Shown: positions 11,006 through 23,105, counted from the stretch's first letter. The stretch: 64,000 nt of DNA from Aurelia coerulea (GCA_039566865.1 CM076960.1:11570501-11634500); one strand, 5' to 3'. The notes: a model not told the origin generated them from the sequence alone. A program made the numbers and translations.

Positions 11006-12021
11006 CTTGAACTTGGAACTTCACCTTGTTAAGCCTTGGTTGACTGGAAGGAATATCTCAGCACTGTATACCGGGGCAGTTTCTTTGAGAAAATTACAGC
11101 TCTCTAAATGGTAGCATATGACATTATATAATGTTCATTATTTTCTTTCCAAGAGCTTGTTAGAATTTCTAATAAGAATTTACTTCAACCTGCTTGCAAA
11201 TCAATAGTTGAAAATGGGGAAATTAAAAAGCAGAGAAAATACACTTCCATCTAAGTGGCGTATGCTGAGATCCATTGCAGTGTCTCTTACATGTCTCATG
11301 TTCAACGGATATGTCTCTGGTGTAATTTCTCCTTTTCAAAACACAGTAGAATCTTGTTTTATCAGCTCTGGTCAGCTCTTTGCACCAGCCTTGCACCAAA
11401 TTCAATTCCACTCCGTCTCGCCTGTCTACTCCGAGACCTTTTTGCACTGTTAGTTGATTTACCTGCATTTGATATATGCACCCTGTATCTTAAAACTTCA
11501 TCCGTTTTGTTTCTCGCAGCCGTCTCTATTCTTGTTGTCCTTCCTTCTGCATAGCTACTCTCTTTTTTGAAATACGAAGTCTTATCACATATAGGCACGG
11601 TTTAATCGGTGTTCATTTCCGTCGATGCTTGCCAACGTCCTTTATAATTCCAAAGATAGAGGCAAGATGAACCTGTTCGTTGTTGTTCCTCTATTTCCCC
11701 CAATTGCTTCCTCTTTTCACTGCTTATGTATCCTTTCTTTGCTAACTGTTCATGCAATTTAAAGTCCCCAAGATTTTTTCAATCTATCCTGCTAAATTCC
11801 GCTGCCTAATTTCTCAAATTTCCCACAGTTGCAGTCATTGCTCTTGTTCGGTTAGGTAGCAGTCATTTTCGATCCTGGGTTACCAAGGCGGAGGATTTTT
11901 GACAGAGGTATGAGAATCTTTCCCATTACTGTGTGGGGGTATCCAAATATCAAGGGAAATTGGTATGCGGTGCAAAACTATTTTACTTGAAAACTATTTA
12001 TGTGAAGTCATCAGTTAACAT
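11006..12021. other. no gene recognised
   Basis: Short frames at 11208-11598 overlap on both strands and show no family signal. I see no repeat structure or RNA gene. Confidence 0.45.
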
Positions 12022-12025
12022 TTAA

Positions 12026-12901
12026 CCCTAATCCTACCAGGCTTTTTTTGATCTGACATAGCCGGGGGAGGAGGGGGGGGGGTGCTTTCCACCCCCCTCT
12101 ATAAATAGCCGTAGACTAATGGGAAATCATTGAAACTTGGCAAGGGCGTAGTCCTAACTATTCTTAGCCGATTGGTAGTTTTGGGCGTGGCCACCTCATT
12201 AGGTGACGTCACTATGACGTCATAATGCTGGAAAATGTCAAAATTTATGGTTTTCCGGCTTATTTGTTCTAAAAACGGAACAAAGGTAATCTGAATGACT
12301 TTTTCCATCCTTATTTGGCGTATTATTCATTTCCAATTCAAATATGATGCATATGGGTGTTTTTAGACCATTATATTGGAAGAAAAAGACAAAAATTGAT
12401 GACGTCATAACTAAAAACTGTGTTTTTCTGCCAAGAATTGATAACAATTGGCTCAAAATGCTTGTAAAGTATTGCATAACGCAATTCTGTGCATTCCTAG
12501 CAAAATCTGCTGGGAAAACTTCAAATATTTGCCAAAACGACCTAAAATGGCGGCCCGAGTGACGTCATCATTTAAGAATGCTGACGTCAGGAAATTCCAC
12601 TGTTATTGACAACAATATAAAGATAATTGTTTGCTGATTCTTTAAAAGTGCAATAGTCAACATTTGGAACTAATTCCGGGAGTAAAAATATCAAAATCAT
12701 TAACTTTTCCAATACCTTGCTCCAAATATGATAGTGTCACCTGTCACGTGACACCATTGTTCAAAAATTTAATTGTCAATATGTAGCTAATAGATAATTA
12801 GTAATTGTCGGAGAGTTTGAGGGTCATTGCTTTTGTCGTTAAAGAATGCTCTGCAAAAAACCGACAGGGGGTGGAAAACACAGGGGGCGGTAGGATTAGG
12901 G
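12026..12901. mobile_element. piggyBac-like MITE (TTAA target, CCC ends)
   Basis: TTAA at 12022-12025 and 12902-12905 encloses an 876 bp element. The ends are CCCTAATCCTACC and GGTAGGATTAGGG, perfect inverted repeats, followed inside by G-rich and C-rich runs. TTAA duplications plus termini starting CCC are the piggyBac signature. There is no transposase. The interior carries several TGACGTCA palindromes (near 12205, 12400, 12562) and GTCACGTGAC. Confidence 0.75.
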
Positions 12902-12905
12902 TTAA

Positions 12906-14249
12906 AAGTCAAATTGAAAGACAACCGGAAATGATGAATCACTGGTCCTATTTGCAAATTGCCTGGAATAAATTGGCATGCATGTGTATAAATTTTATAC
13001 ATCACATCCTGGAAGGCTCCTGGATGGGGTACAAAACCATTTCGCTGAAAGGTGGTGGGATATAAGACATTTTCCAAATTCAAGATGGGGTATAAAAATG
13101 AAATTTTGTCTAATTCTGTTAAAGTTTCTTCAGCGCTGGTACCCAGGATTAAGATAGCCGCTCCCTTACTTTCCATCGTTTACCTTTTTAATCTTTGCTC
13201 TTCTGAAATTTACATACTAATGCTCCTCCGTTGTACCCAAAGTAACAACATATATCAACCGTGTAAGTGAGGAAATATTTGGATAATCTGTGATTTGGAT
13301 GAGCCTAGGCCCCCGTCGTTACCTGCAAATATGACATTGAATAGGAAACTGCTAGCAATACCCCAGGGGGACGGTTACTTATTATATTTGTTTTCAGGGT
13401 ATCGTTTTCACCTATTTTTTCTAGCACGGGGTATCAAGATAAAGCAATTTTTCTAGAGCAGGTTGTCAAAACACCAACATGCCAAAAAGGGATCTTTTGC
13501 TAGACCCCCTTCCCCCCCGGAGAAAACGTAAGCTTCATTGAAAAGAATAGCTTCTGACTGATTAACGAACGAACGAAACAGTCAATCGTTGTCACACCCC
13601 TTCACCCTTTCAGCAAATTCCTTATTCAATTCACTAACTGTTTAGAATAGACTTCTCAACTCTCCTTCCCCAAAATATGCTCCTTTGTAGCGAGCATATT
13701 TATATCCTCTCCTCTCGAACGTGCGAAAGTAAGAGGAACACTGAGTAAGACATCTACTTTTAGCATCTGAGTGCCCATTTACATCCAGTAGTCTCTTTTT
13801 AGCTCTATGCCCCTCAGAATAAATCTCCCTCTCATTCGACCCGCCCCCCCCCCCTACTTCTCTGAAGCCTTCCTTTGTAAGGATGCACTCATGATCTTAT
13901 TGGCATGATTCTTTTTTCATGGCAACACCAAAATCACACAAACAGGAAATCGTTGACAGCATTATCTTCTTTGCATCATCCGATGTAGGTGTATAATCCG
14001 GAGCAGTGGAACCAGAGTATGGAACGATAGGAGCCTTGTATCTCAGGTCCCGTGCTGCTAAGGATCCAGGGGGGGGGGACACTCAGCCCATGCACATACG
14101 GGGATGTAAGTCGATATTTTTGGGTCAGAATATTGCTGAAAGCGACATTCTTGGGTCCAACTAAACTAAAATTATGTTTTCGATATTTTTGGTCATCAAA
14201 TATTTGACAATCCTGGTCTCAATTTGCACTGTTTCCAGATCTTTTATGC
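12906..14249. other. no gene; partial MITE at 13360-13515
   Basis: 13360-13515 resembles one half of the CCCGGGGGAGG MITE family (CAGGGTATCGTTTTCACC, TTCTAGAGCAGGTTGTCA), compare 29531-29850. The remainder has homopolymer C runs (13845, 14072) and no coding signal. Confidence 0.5.
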
Positions 14250-14254
14250 TCATT

Positions 14255-14405
14255 TACAGATGTCAAGGTTTAAAATAAGCTGCTTTTTTGGTTGTAATGA
14301 AGCTAAACTGATATTTGTTGGGTTTCCTGAAAATTCCTCGGCGTATATGAAGACCCATCTTTGTATATGAAGAGTTCCCTCCTGGGCTAAGAATGGTCTC
14401 CCTTT
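14255..14405. repeat. unit related to the 15.3 kb duplication
   Basis: The block from ACAGATGTCAAGGTTTAAAA to GAATGGTCTCCCTTTCTC recurs with few changes at 15306-15480. No coding function is supported; the frames it opens are chance. Confidence 0.6.
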
Positions 14406-14514
14406 CTCCAGAGATACAAAAATACTACACATCGACACAACTGGTTTGGAGGAAGCTTTGAGCAAAAGTTGAGGATGGTTATTTCAAAAGATAAGAATAT
14501 TGGGAAATTGAATT

Positions 14515-14830
14515 TGCAAGGCTGGGAGAGTGGTTCTAAGCCAACGTAAAAGTTGATTTTCCGAAAACTTCGTAACTGATGTTAATTCATGTAAGAAATG
14601 TCACAAAATTGTAATATTTTTTTATTTTAGCATTAGCAAAAATTGGATCGAGAGAGGCATTCTGAGCCAACTAAAGGAATATTTGCTCAAACTTTTTCTG
14701 AAGATTGTGGTGATTCATATAAAATTATTACACATTTTTCAAAGTTGCCACTCTAGCACTGGCAAACATGAGGTCAGGAGAGCTGTTCTAAGCCAAAATA
14801 AAAGACGCGTCCTCAAAGATTTCCCCTGGA
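14515..14830. repeat. tandem repeat, about 127 bp period, diverged
   Basis: The phrase GAGAGTGGTTCTAAGCCAA recurs in diverged form at about 14523, 14651 and 14780, each followed by a similar block. A related single unit lies at about 28262-28330 (GGGAGAGTCGTTCTAAGCCA). Confidence 0.55.
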
Positions 14831-15171
14831 ATAATAGACCCTCCATTCCAACGTCCTTGGTTAATTTACCCTGGTTACGCCACTGCACAATTCACTGACA
14901 TTCTTGAAAAAATCATCAAAAATAGTTCTGGTTAAAGCTTTGATTGGGTGTGCAAACCAGCTTTTAAATTTTTTTCCAGCAGGCAAAAGATAAAATTATA
15001 ATCACGTTATAAGACATGCAACGGTCCTGATAAATCATGGAAAAATCAATCAATACTTTTCTTGACGTATAAAGGCTCTTTCCCTCTTTATCGCAAAACT
15101 TTGAAATGATGAAGGTCAGTCCTTTAAATCCAGGTTCGGAGGAAGGACAAAGACTTTTTGCAACTCTGCGT

Positions 15172-15618
15172 TTCTCATTCAAAACCCTCTCCTATACTCT
15201 CCTCTCGGGCCAACAAAATTTATGCAGGAACAATAAGTCGATCTGTATAACTCTGCCCTCTCCTCCTTTCAAAAAGAGAGTCTGAGTAAAATAAAGCTCC
15301 AATCATTTCTATGGCTCGTTTACAGATGTCAAGGTACAAAATAATTTGCTTGTTTGTTTTGGTTGTAATGAAGCTAAACTGATATTTTGTGGGTTTCCTG
15401 AAAATTCCTCGGCGTATATGAAGATCAATCTGCTTATATGAAGAGTTTCCCCCTTGGCTAAGAATGGTCTCCCTTTCTCATTCAAACCTCTCCTATACTT
15501 TCCTCTCGGGCCAACAAAATTTATGCTGGAAAAAATAAGTCGATCTGTATAACTCTGCCCTCTCCTCCTTTCAAAAAGAGAGTCCGAGTAGAATAAGGCT
15601 CCAATCATTTCTATGGCT
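15172..15618. repeat. direct tandem duplication, about 302 bp period
   Basis: Two blocks (about 15172-15305 and 15478-15618) share CTCTCGGGCCAACAAAATTT and GTCGATCTGTATAACTCTGC and bracket the second copy of the 14255-14405 unit. This is a recent local duplication of non-coding DNA. Confidence 0.65.
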
Positions 15619-16452
15619 CCAATCTATCATTTGGTCCGGCAATTGTGATATGTCTAAAGATCATTCCCTTGTACATCGAAAACTGAAAGGGATTCCGCCA
15701 ATCCTTTGATGTCACCGAATTCGCCCCTTACCCTGATTTGGGGGCGAATTTGAGAAAACAAAATCTCTATTGCACCCCGTAGAGGGAAGACGAAGATATT
15801 TGGAAAGTTTCGCGAGGATCAGTGCAACGGTGCTAGAGTTTTACGCCACACAAAATTCGCTTCACGTTTTAATAATATAGATAGATGAAACCGAACATTA
15901 ATACAATATACAAATACAGAGAAACGAGATAAACTGTATGGGAGGAAATACAGTCTCTCAATAGTTACATTCTAACCGAGGAGAGAGCCCCCCCCCCCCC
16001 TCCTACGAATTCAACGCAAATTCAGCAAATTTAACGGGCGACCCAATGCAGGGCTTCATTGTGGTGGACTTGCCCAAAGTCAAAAGCCCAAACGTGCAAA
16101 ATGCCCAAAGCCCAAAGTCAAAGTAGGGACAAAGGAAAAGAGGTGACAAACTAAACAAAGGGGACGTTGCAACCCCTCCCTCTTCTGACCTAAAATGTCA
16201 CAAAGGGAATCTCTGCCGTAATTATTGATGTTTTACATGTATTTTTGTAAGAAATTACCTGCAACGGAAACTCAACTCTCAGATCACCAAATATTAAGAA
16301 ACTTTAACATATTTTTACTTTATCTTCACTTGTTTCCTGTATTGTATTACTCAGAAGGTATTTGAGTAGTGCCTAAACATCGGAAAGGCTTGAAAAAATC
16401 TTGTTTTGAAATGTTCACGAGGGCCTATGTGGTGAATAGTGAACATGCAGAT

Positions 16453-16891
16453 TGTTATGGAACGTCTAAGAAACTCATAAGAAACTCTTAGTACTCATTA
16501 AAGAAATTTTCAATGCTGACCCAAATTCTTAGTTTCTTATAAAGAAATATTTTCATACCTCCAGAAATAAGTTACCAAGTTCTGCGCTAACTTCACTTCA
16601 ATCCAAATTGAAACAAACTTCAATTATGGATTCTCATATCCGAGTTCGTTAATTCATGGAAACTTTACTCTGTCCTTGATACCAAATGTTTTTAACTTTA
16701 AACGAAAATGTCCAAGCTTTAATCCCAGGTAGGTGGAACTATGTATATTTTGGGTACTGGGGATGTGCAATCGGGAAAAGTATCGTTTTCACGATTTCAA
16801 AGAAACTAAGAATTTGGGCTAGTAACTTCTTAAAATTATAAGATTTTGAGTACTTGGAGTTTCTTGCGAATTTCTTAAAGGTTCCATAACA
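16453..16891. mobile_element. 439 bp MITE, TGTTATGGAAC ends
   Basis: Inverted ends TGTTATGGAAC and GTTCCATAACA, each followed inward by AAGAAACT-type words. It shares internal words with repeat R1 (AAGAAACTAAGAATTTGGGC). Confidence 0.6.
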
Positions 16892-17160
16892 GTATTCGTG
16901 CTCATTTTACCTGTACATCTTGAACATTTCAAAATACGGTTGTTTTTAAGCCTTTCCAATTAGATAAGACTTAATACTCAACTACCTTTCAAGTAATATA
17001 ATACAGGAAGCAAACGAAAATAAAGTAACAAAATATGTCCAAGGATTTCCTTCAACAAAATAAATAGTTTTCCCAGCACTGGAATTTCTTAATTTTTGGC
17101 GATCTGAGAATTTAGCTCCTTATAAGTACTTTGTTACAAAAAATTTGTGTAGTCTTTTCA
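16800..17160. repeat. dispersed repeat R1, copy 2
   Basis: Diverged copy of 2490-2760 on the same strand. It overlaps the right half of the MITE at 16453-16891. Confidence 0.5.
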
Positions 17161-18005
17161 ACCAGTTTCTAAAAAGGAAAGTGTAGCTGTAAAGGAAAGC
17201 AAATGTTATTTGGAGAAATGTGGATACATTGGTAATAGTGTGACTGAGATGAACAGACTTATTTGGATGCATTTAGCTGTGAGAATATTAAAATGCTGTA
17301 GACGAAGAAGGAGAAATATATGATGGACATGATAACTGGTACAAACTCAGAGCCCAAGAAAATGGTACCAATATAATAATTATACATATAATGCCTTAAT
17401 GAGGACAAAATACTACTGGTGCTGTTTATCTTAAGTTAGCCACACTCTTTAATTAGGACAAGTTTCTTCCAAAGATATGTCATTAATCTGATTTGGCCCA
17501 ACAGTTCCTTGAAAATCTTACAGTTTTCATACGTGCTTGTCTTCTAAAAGTTCCCATTGTTTTTGTATTCAGAATTTTTAAATGTTTTCTTCAAACAGGC
17601 TTTGATCCAATTTTCGCTGTTTACCGTGCTGTCCTTATTTCATCCCGAGGTACATATCACTCCACCAAAATGTCAGGCACCTTTGATAACGATCCTTTTT
17701 CCGTTTTCGGGTTCAAGAAAACTCCATAAAAATCCTGAAAAATTGCATTTTTTAAATTGTGTACCCTTTTTCAAAACAGTGATCCCTTGCTTTCTTCGGC
17801 TCTTACTGACATTGTTTCAACTAATAATGAGTAACATAGGACAAGACATGGCAAAAATATGATATGGATTTTCTAGACGAAATAAAAAACAGTTTGTTGA
17901 TGAGTGTTTCACAATACCCCAATTATTTATTTTGGTACCACTTTCTTATTTATCCCCTAAATGCAGCCCTGCATTGGGTTGCCCGTTGAATTTGCTGCCT
18001 TTTGC

Positions 18006-18440
18006 CTAATCCAGACATATCCACATGCGGACATGCGGAAGTAATATCAGATGACAACAAAATGGTGTGTCATATTTCTTGAGAACTTATCGGTAGCCCC
18101 CTACCCGTAATCGTGATTAAACCCGTAGAAATTACACTGAAACAGTTATTTTAAACATTTTGTTGAAAAATTTGAATTAAAGGAGGCTGTTTTCAAATTA
18201 TTTGAGGAATCAAGGCACATTTAGACTTTAACACAATCTGCTCGAGAAGTTTGACATTGAGAACAACATGGCCGCCTCCATAGAAGATAGGCCCAAAGCA
18301 GCGCTGATTAAACTTCAATTGGAGGCACCACTGAAGTAAATCGAAGGCGTCCAACCACTAAAAACATCATCATGAAGGTCTAAGTTATGTTTTAAACCAA
18401 AAATTAAATCGCCCGCAAATATTTCCAGTGTACACACCAA
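18006..18440 (-). repeat. MULE-free copy of the 2.9/5.8 kb host repeat
   Basis: Inverted relative to 2890-3037 and 5731-5860. It carries both flanks of the MULE in one continuous piece (CAGCGCTGATTAAACTTCAA near 18300; CCCCTACCCGTAATCGTGAT near 18098). About 125 bp between them (18155-18283) are absent at the inserted site. It serves as the empty-site reference. Confidence 0.8.
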
Positions 18441-19574
18441 ATCGGTCCCGTAGCGACTGGACTATATAGTAAGGCCTAATGGAACAGGCTGCAGTATCTA
18501 CCAATACAAGGAGGAAAAAGACAGATTACCCCTGCTGTGGACAGACAACAAAGAAGCACACACATTGAAAAACTGACTTGCTTTTTCTGCAGAGCACTTA
18601 CTCTTGCTATGATTGAAAAAATGCCTTCACTTTAACATTTACAAGCTAAAATGTGACAAAAGTTGAAAATACTCAAGTCTTTCTAAACAGCCATGGATAT
18701 TTTGAGAGCAACTGTTTTGGACAAAATACTGATTCAGTTAAAAAGGAGGACAAAATCAAAACTTTACACCTCATTTTGCATAGCTTTAATAGTACTCTCA
18801 TTTTCATGTTTTTATGTTTGCTCCAATTTCTTGCAAGGTTGTTCATTGAAAAGAAGTCTGGTCAAAACATTTACTCTCCAAATATACAGCCTTCTTCAGC
18901 ATCTGCTTAGCCAGTACAAGGTGCTGTATGGAACTTTTCCCTCATCTGGTGGTTTTACAAGTTGGCAGTGATGTTCTGTTGTCCCTTCAAAGCTAGCCAC
19001 GAGCCAAGGAATCAGACATCTGTAGGCAATTCTGCTCAAAGGTACCTGAAAAAAGATTGTGAATTGATAAACAGAAGTCAATATTCCGTATCCATGGCTT
19101 AGGCAAATCCATTTGATTCATATACAGCAGCATGGTGGTCATATATACAGTAATTAGTAACTGACTGTAAGGAGCTGTTTCTATCTATTTGTCTCTTAAT
19201 TGCTTGGTTCAGGCCTATCAACTTCTTACTGCTCCGTCAGCTATTGTCAACGTAACAACAAAGTGCGCATTCAAATGAATTTGATTTTATTTCAGATTTT
19301 AGACTTAACAAAATGAAGATTATAAAGAATTCGTAGCAAATAGTGGCCCTATTCATTTCTGCCTTGTCCTGCTTTTTGCTTGTATGCTCACCCGTGTGAG
19401 TCTTCCAATAAAGGCCTAACCACTATTATGACATCTGTGTTTATCAATGCATTGTAATGTAACCTTGGTGCTGGTAAAAAAGTTATTTGCTCGAAAATGC
19501 CATAAAAACTCGTTTTCCTCTTGTACAGTGAACTTCCCTGCAACATCTGAACCCGAGTTAACTAACCAACATTT
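18441..19574. other. no gene recognised
   Basis: Short frames only. One at 18693-18971 has a hydrophobic stretch but no start context, family motif or splice support. I see no repeat that I can place. Confidence 0.4.
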
Positions 19575-19890
19575 CATCCACACATATTTTTGAGAAGAAA
19601 CTAAGAATTTGGGCCAGTACTGAAAGTTTGCCCTTGTGAACACTTCAAAATAAGGTTTTTAAAGTATTTCCAATGTTTAGACATTGCTCAAGTACCTTAC
19701 CATAGTATGATAGAATATGATGCAGAAAGCAAGCAACAATAAATTAAAAATAGGTAAAGGATTTCCTTTATCAAAATGAATAGTTTCTTGGCTTATATTT
19801 TCCCAATACTGAAGTCTCTTCATTTTTTGGCGATCTGAGAGTTTAGTTTCTTATCAGTTTCTTATGAAAAAAGTGTATCCAAGTTCTATG
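19575..19890. repeat. dispersed repeat R1, copy 3
   Basis: Same strand as 2490-2760, with AAACTAAGAATTTGGGCCAG at the start and TTTTTTGGCGATCTGAGAGT near the end. Confidence 0.55.
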
Positions 19891-20596
19891 CACTAGGGGC
19901 TTAGGCCTAGCTAAGTTCGACTAGGTCTACTGCGGGCTATTTGTGCCCCCTAAGTGACAGAATTACTCATGTAACAATTTATCAAAAGCTTTGTTTATAA
20001 TAAAGATCACGTACCATTCATTAACAGCAATCCTCTTCTCGAATCTGGCTTCCAGTTCCAGTGTTTCACGAAGAATAGGCCTACGCATGTTGTTCATTGG
20101 TTGTGATGATAGTGCACAGCTTCCTCGTATTGCTTGACGTGGGCAGTGAGCTGGCCTGGTACGGTACAGCTATCTTGATAAGGAGCATATAGGTTCACAA
20201 CACCATAATATTGTATTTGCTGACATCTTACGTTGATTTGGTAAAATCGAAATGAATCTGCCTTCGAGAAACTGACAGAAACGGGCACTGTCTGACCGGA
20301 GCGCGCTTTGTTGTTGTTGCGCAAATTGAATGCGTTCTACTTCATACGTCACACGCGATGAGAGAAATTCGCCCTGACTTCACAACTTTGGCAGACTTTT
20401 TCAAAACAATGCAATTTGCTCATGTTGACTTTCTTTATATCATATTGCTCAGCAAAGATTGAAGTTTCTTTTAAAGCCAAAAAATGAGGTTCGAAAATTT
20501 CGTTGCATTAGACTTTAAAGAATATTTGATTCATATGCCAACGACGTACTACACGCAAACAAACATTGTTATTCTTTTAGATTATAACCCTCACCG

Positions 20597-22293
20597 AAGA
20601 TAAGGCTCAAATCTTTACTGGTTGTCAGAGCATGCGGAAATCATCCAATTTCATGCTTGTCAGCCAATGAGATCACCGCTTTCTAGCCCCTGGAGACAAA
20701 ATCGGTCGTTTGAGGTAAATTTTCTAGTACCCTCACTAAAACTGAAATGGATGCTAAAATACTTCAGTTATTTGCAATTTTTTTTAATAAATCAGTTGTG
20801 GGGATGTCCGTCCAGAGTTGTTTACATGTTTAGGCACACAGCTCGTTTGGGGCCGGAGCTGCGTTCATTTTCCGGTCGAAGCTGCGAATATTGACCTTCG
20901 TTGAAATATCTATAGAAATCGCTACAAATGAGATATACAGATAAGAATTTCAGCGATTACGCATACTGACCTGAGCAATAACCGAAACTCTTTCACTGCT
21001 ATCATATCTCAAATTTGGAGGCAATTTCTAACGATTTCTGGTAGAGACATCATTTGGGCCTAAGCTTGTCCTCGCTTAAAACTCATTCCATTGCACTTAA
21101 AAAGTAATGGTAAAGTTCTTGAGCTAGATAATGCGCTTACCCATGACTCAGACACCAGTTTGATTCGTTTGCCTTCTTTAATTTGCCAAATTTTTGTAAG
21201 AAACAACCAGTTGTGGGCGAATTGCAAAAACTTTCCTCGGTCCATATTTTTCTCTACACAGATTCTCCGCTTCAAACAACAAACAGTGAACTTTGACATT
21301 GTATCATAAAAGTCTTGCATCACAGAACATTCCTTTTGAACGATTCCATGCGCTTTAGCGAGGCACTCGTGAATTGTATTCACGCATTTCGTTCTTTTCG
21401 TTCTTATTTCAATCAATGCAAAACATAAAAAGAACAAAACATTGTTTTGGGCTCGCTAAAAAAGATACCCGGTTTTGCACTTTTGTTTGTTTGCATTGAC
21501 TGATTGAACCAAATGCGTGAAAACAATTCACGAGTGCCTCGCTAAGGCGCATGGAATCGTTCTATAGGAATGTTTTGTGATGCAAGACTTTTATGATACA
21601 AAGTTCACTGTTTGTTGTTTGAAGCGGATAGACTGTGCAAATAAAAATATGGACCGAGGAAAGTTTTTGCAATTCACCCACAACTGGTCGTTTCTTATAA
21701 CAATTTGCTAATGTAAAAAAGGCAAACGAAGTCAAACTGGTACCTGAGTCATGGGTAAGTGCATTATTCAGCTCTAGAGTTTTACCATTACTTTTTAAGT
21801 GCAATGGAATGAGTTTTAAACGAGGACAAGCTTAGGCCCAAATGATATCTCTACCAGAAATCATTAGAAATTGCCTCCAATTTTGAGATATGATAGCAGT
21901 AAAGGAGTTTCGGTTATTGCTGAGGTCAGTATGCATAATTTCTGAAATTCTTATCTGTATATCTCATTTGTAGCGATTTCTATAGATATTTCAACGAAGG
22001 TCAATATTCTTCGACCGGAAAATGAACGCAGCTCCGGCCCCAAACCAGCTATGTGCCTAAACATGTAAACAACTCTGGACGGACATCCCCACAACTCATT
22101 TATTAAAAAAAATTGCGAAAAACTGAAGTATTCTAGCATCCATTTCAGTTTTAGTGAGGGTACTAGAAAATTTACCTCAAACGACCGATTTTGTCTCCAG
22201 GGGCTAGAAAGCGGTGATCTCATTGGCTGACAAGCATGAAATTGGATGATTTCCGCATGCTCTGGCAACCAGTAAGGATTTGCGCCTTATCTT
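20597..22293. mobile_element. 1.7 kb foldback element with 9 bp target duplication
   Basis: Two arms of about 830 bp are near-perfect inverted copies around a spacer of about 60 bp (about 21430-21490). The tips read AAGATAAGG on the left and CCTTATCTT on the right. The 9-mer CCCTCACCG flanks both sides (20588-20596 and 22294-22302). There is no gene inside; the frames it opens mirror each other. A 9 bp duplication with long inverted repeats is typical of MULE-type elements. A transcript across it would fold into a long hairpin. Confidence 0.85.
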
Positions 22294-22313
22294 CCCTCAC
22301 CGTGCGTTTTTAA

Positions 22314-23105
22314 CCCTTTCCAGACTGTGCCCCCCCCCTAGTAAACTTTTCCACACAACATCTTTTCATGTCAATTTCAAAGATTTTGACACTGATTCCG
22401 GGGGTCAACACATGACTTTAAATTGAGTGCTCCGCAAAATAAATACCTATTAAGTCATATCTTTGGAACCACTGGTTCTATGACAATGAGACAAAAATTT
22501 TTGAACTTGTCTTGAAACAAGCTTTCATCTGATATATAGTTTATTGATTTTTTGATGACGTCATCAACAATTGGTTGTTGCGCATGCTTACTTACGAAAA
22601 ACCATGCTATGCTTCATTTTTAGAAAAATGAGTGACATTATATGATGTAGCAGGTCCTTTTATGTATATCTAGCATTTTTTGCTATTTTTAAAAGTAATT
22701 TATAATCAATTTTAGACAAAAATCGCTATTTTTGTCGTACAAAATAAATAAATGCTGACATCAGCAAAAATATTAGTGTTACAAAGCAAAAGTTTTAAAA
22801 TAAGAATTACAAGGATATAATCCTTCTATGTTTCAAAGATCACATCGATATATTTTATCAATTTGGAGATACAACGCGACAAAGTACATGTGGTTTTATA
22901 CCCAAGTTAGCAATATTTGCTGACGTCAGCACTTAATCACGTGACATAAACAAAAATAAATCACATCATCTTGTTTGCCTTATCATGTTTGTTACTTGTG
23001 CCAAGTTTTAAGTCTCTAGCACTTATGATGCTGAGAAAAACCAGGGGGGCACTTTGCCCCCCCCCTAGTCTCCCCAGAGTTTCAAAAAGAATAGTCTGGA
23101 TAGGG
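22314..23105. mobile_element. piggyBac-like MITE, second family
   Basis: TTAA at 22310-22313 and 23106-23109. Ends are CCCTTTCCAGACT and AGTCTGGATAGGG (one extra base). Runs of C lie just inside both ends, the same architecture as 12026-12901. The interior includes TGACGTCAT (22556) and GCTGACGTCAGC (22919) plus TCACGTGACA. It starts 20 bp after the foldback element ends. Confidence 0.7.

Larger units (their letters stand above)
16021..17999. mobile_element. 2 kb DNA element with about 35 bp inverted ends
   Basis: The left end (GCAAATTTAACGGGCGACCC then AATGCAGGGCT) is the inverse of the right end (AGCCCTGCATT, GGGTTGCCCGTTGAATTTGC). No ORF of transposase size or motif lies inside, so it is probably non-autonomous. 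It contains a smaller MITE (16453-16891) and an R1 repeat. I see nothing else in 17160-17950. Confidence 0.6.
1576..20514. mobile_element. relic of a very long TTAA-bounded inverted-repeat element
   Basis: The two ends are inverted copies bounded by TTAA: TTAA (1572-1575) then AGTGCTAATGCAACG on the left, and its reverse complement (CGTTGCATTAGACT) then TTAA (20515-20518) on the right. Two further patches pair in palindromic order: 2890-3037 with 18290-18440, and 5731-5860 with 18006-18140. This nesting is what one long-armed element with later insertions would leave. Candidate exons near the tips (1750-1995, followed by GTGAGC; 2125-2350, followed by GTATTT) do not read through, and no transposase is recognised. 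TTAA targets are typical of piggyBac and Kolobok elements. The alternative is several independent smaller inverted repeats. Confidence 0.45.

Noticed and set aside
12787..13176. 129-residue minus-strand frame
   Set aside because: It crosses the edge of the piggyBac-like MITE, has no family motif and no homologous reading elsewhere.
18693..18971. Possible small membrane protein
   Set aside because: One hydrophobic stretch in an AT-rich frame; no conserved partner, splice site or start context.
21060..21437. 125-residue frame and its mirror frames in the palindrome
   Set aside because: Equivalent frames occur on both arms by symmetry, with no motif or start context.
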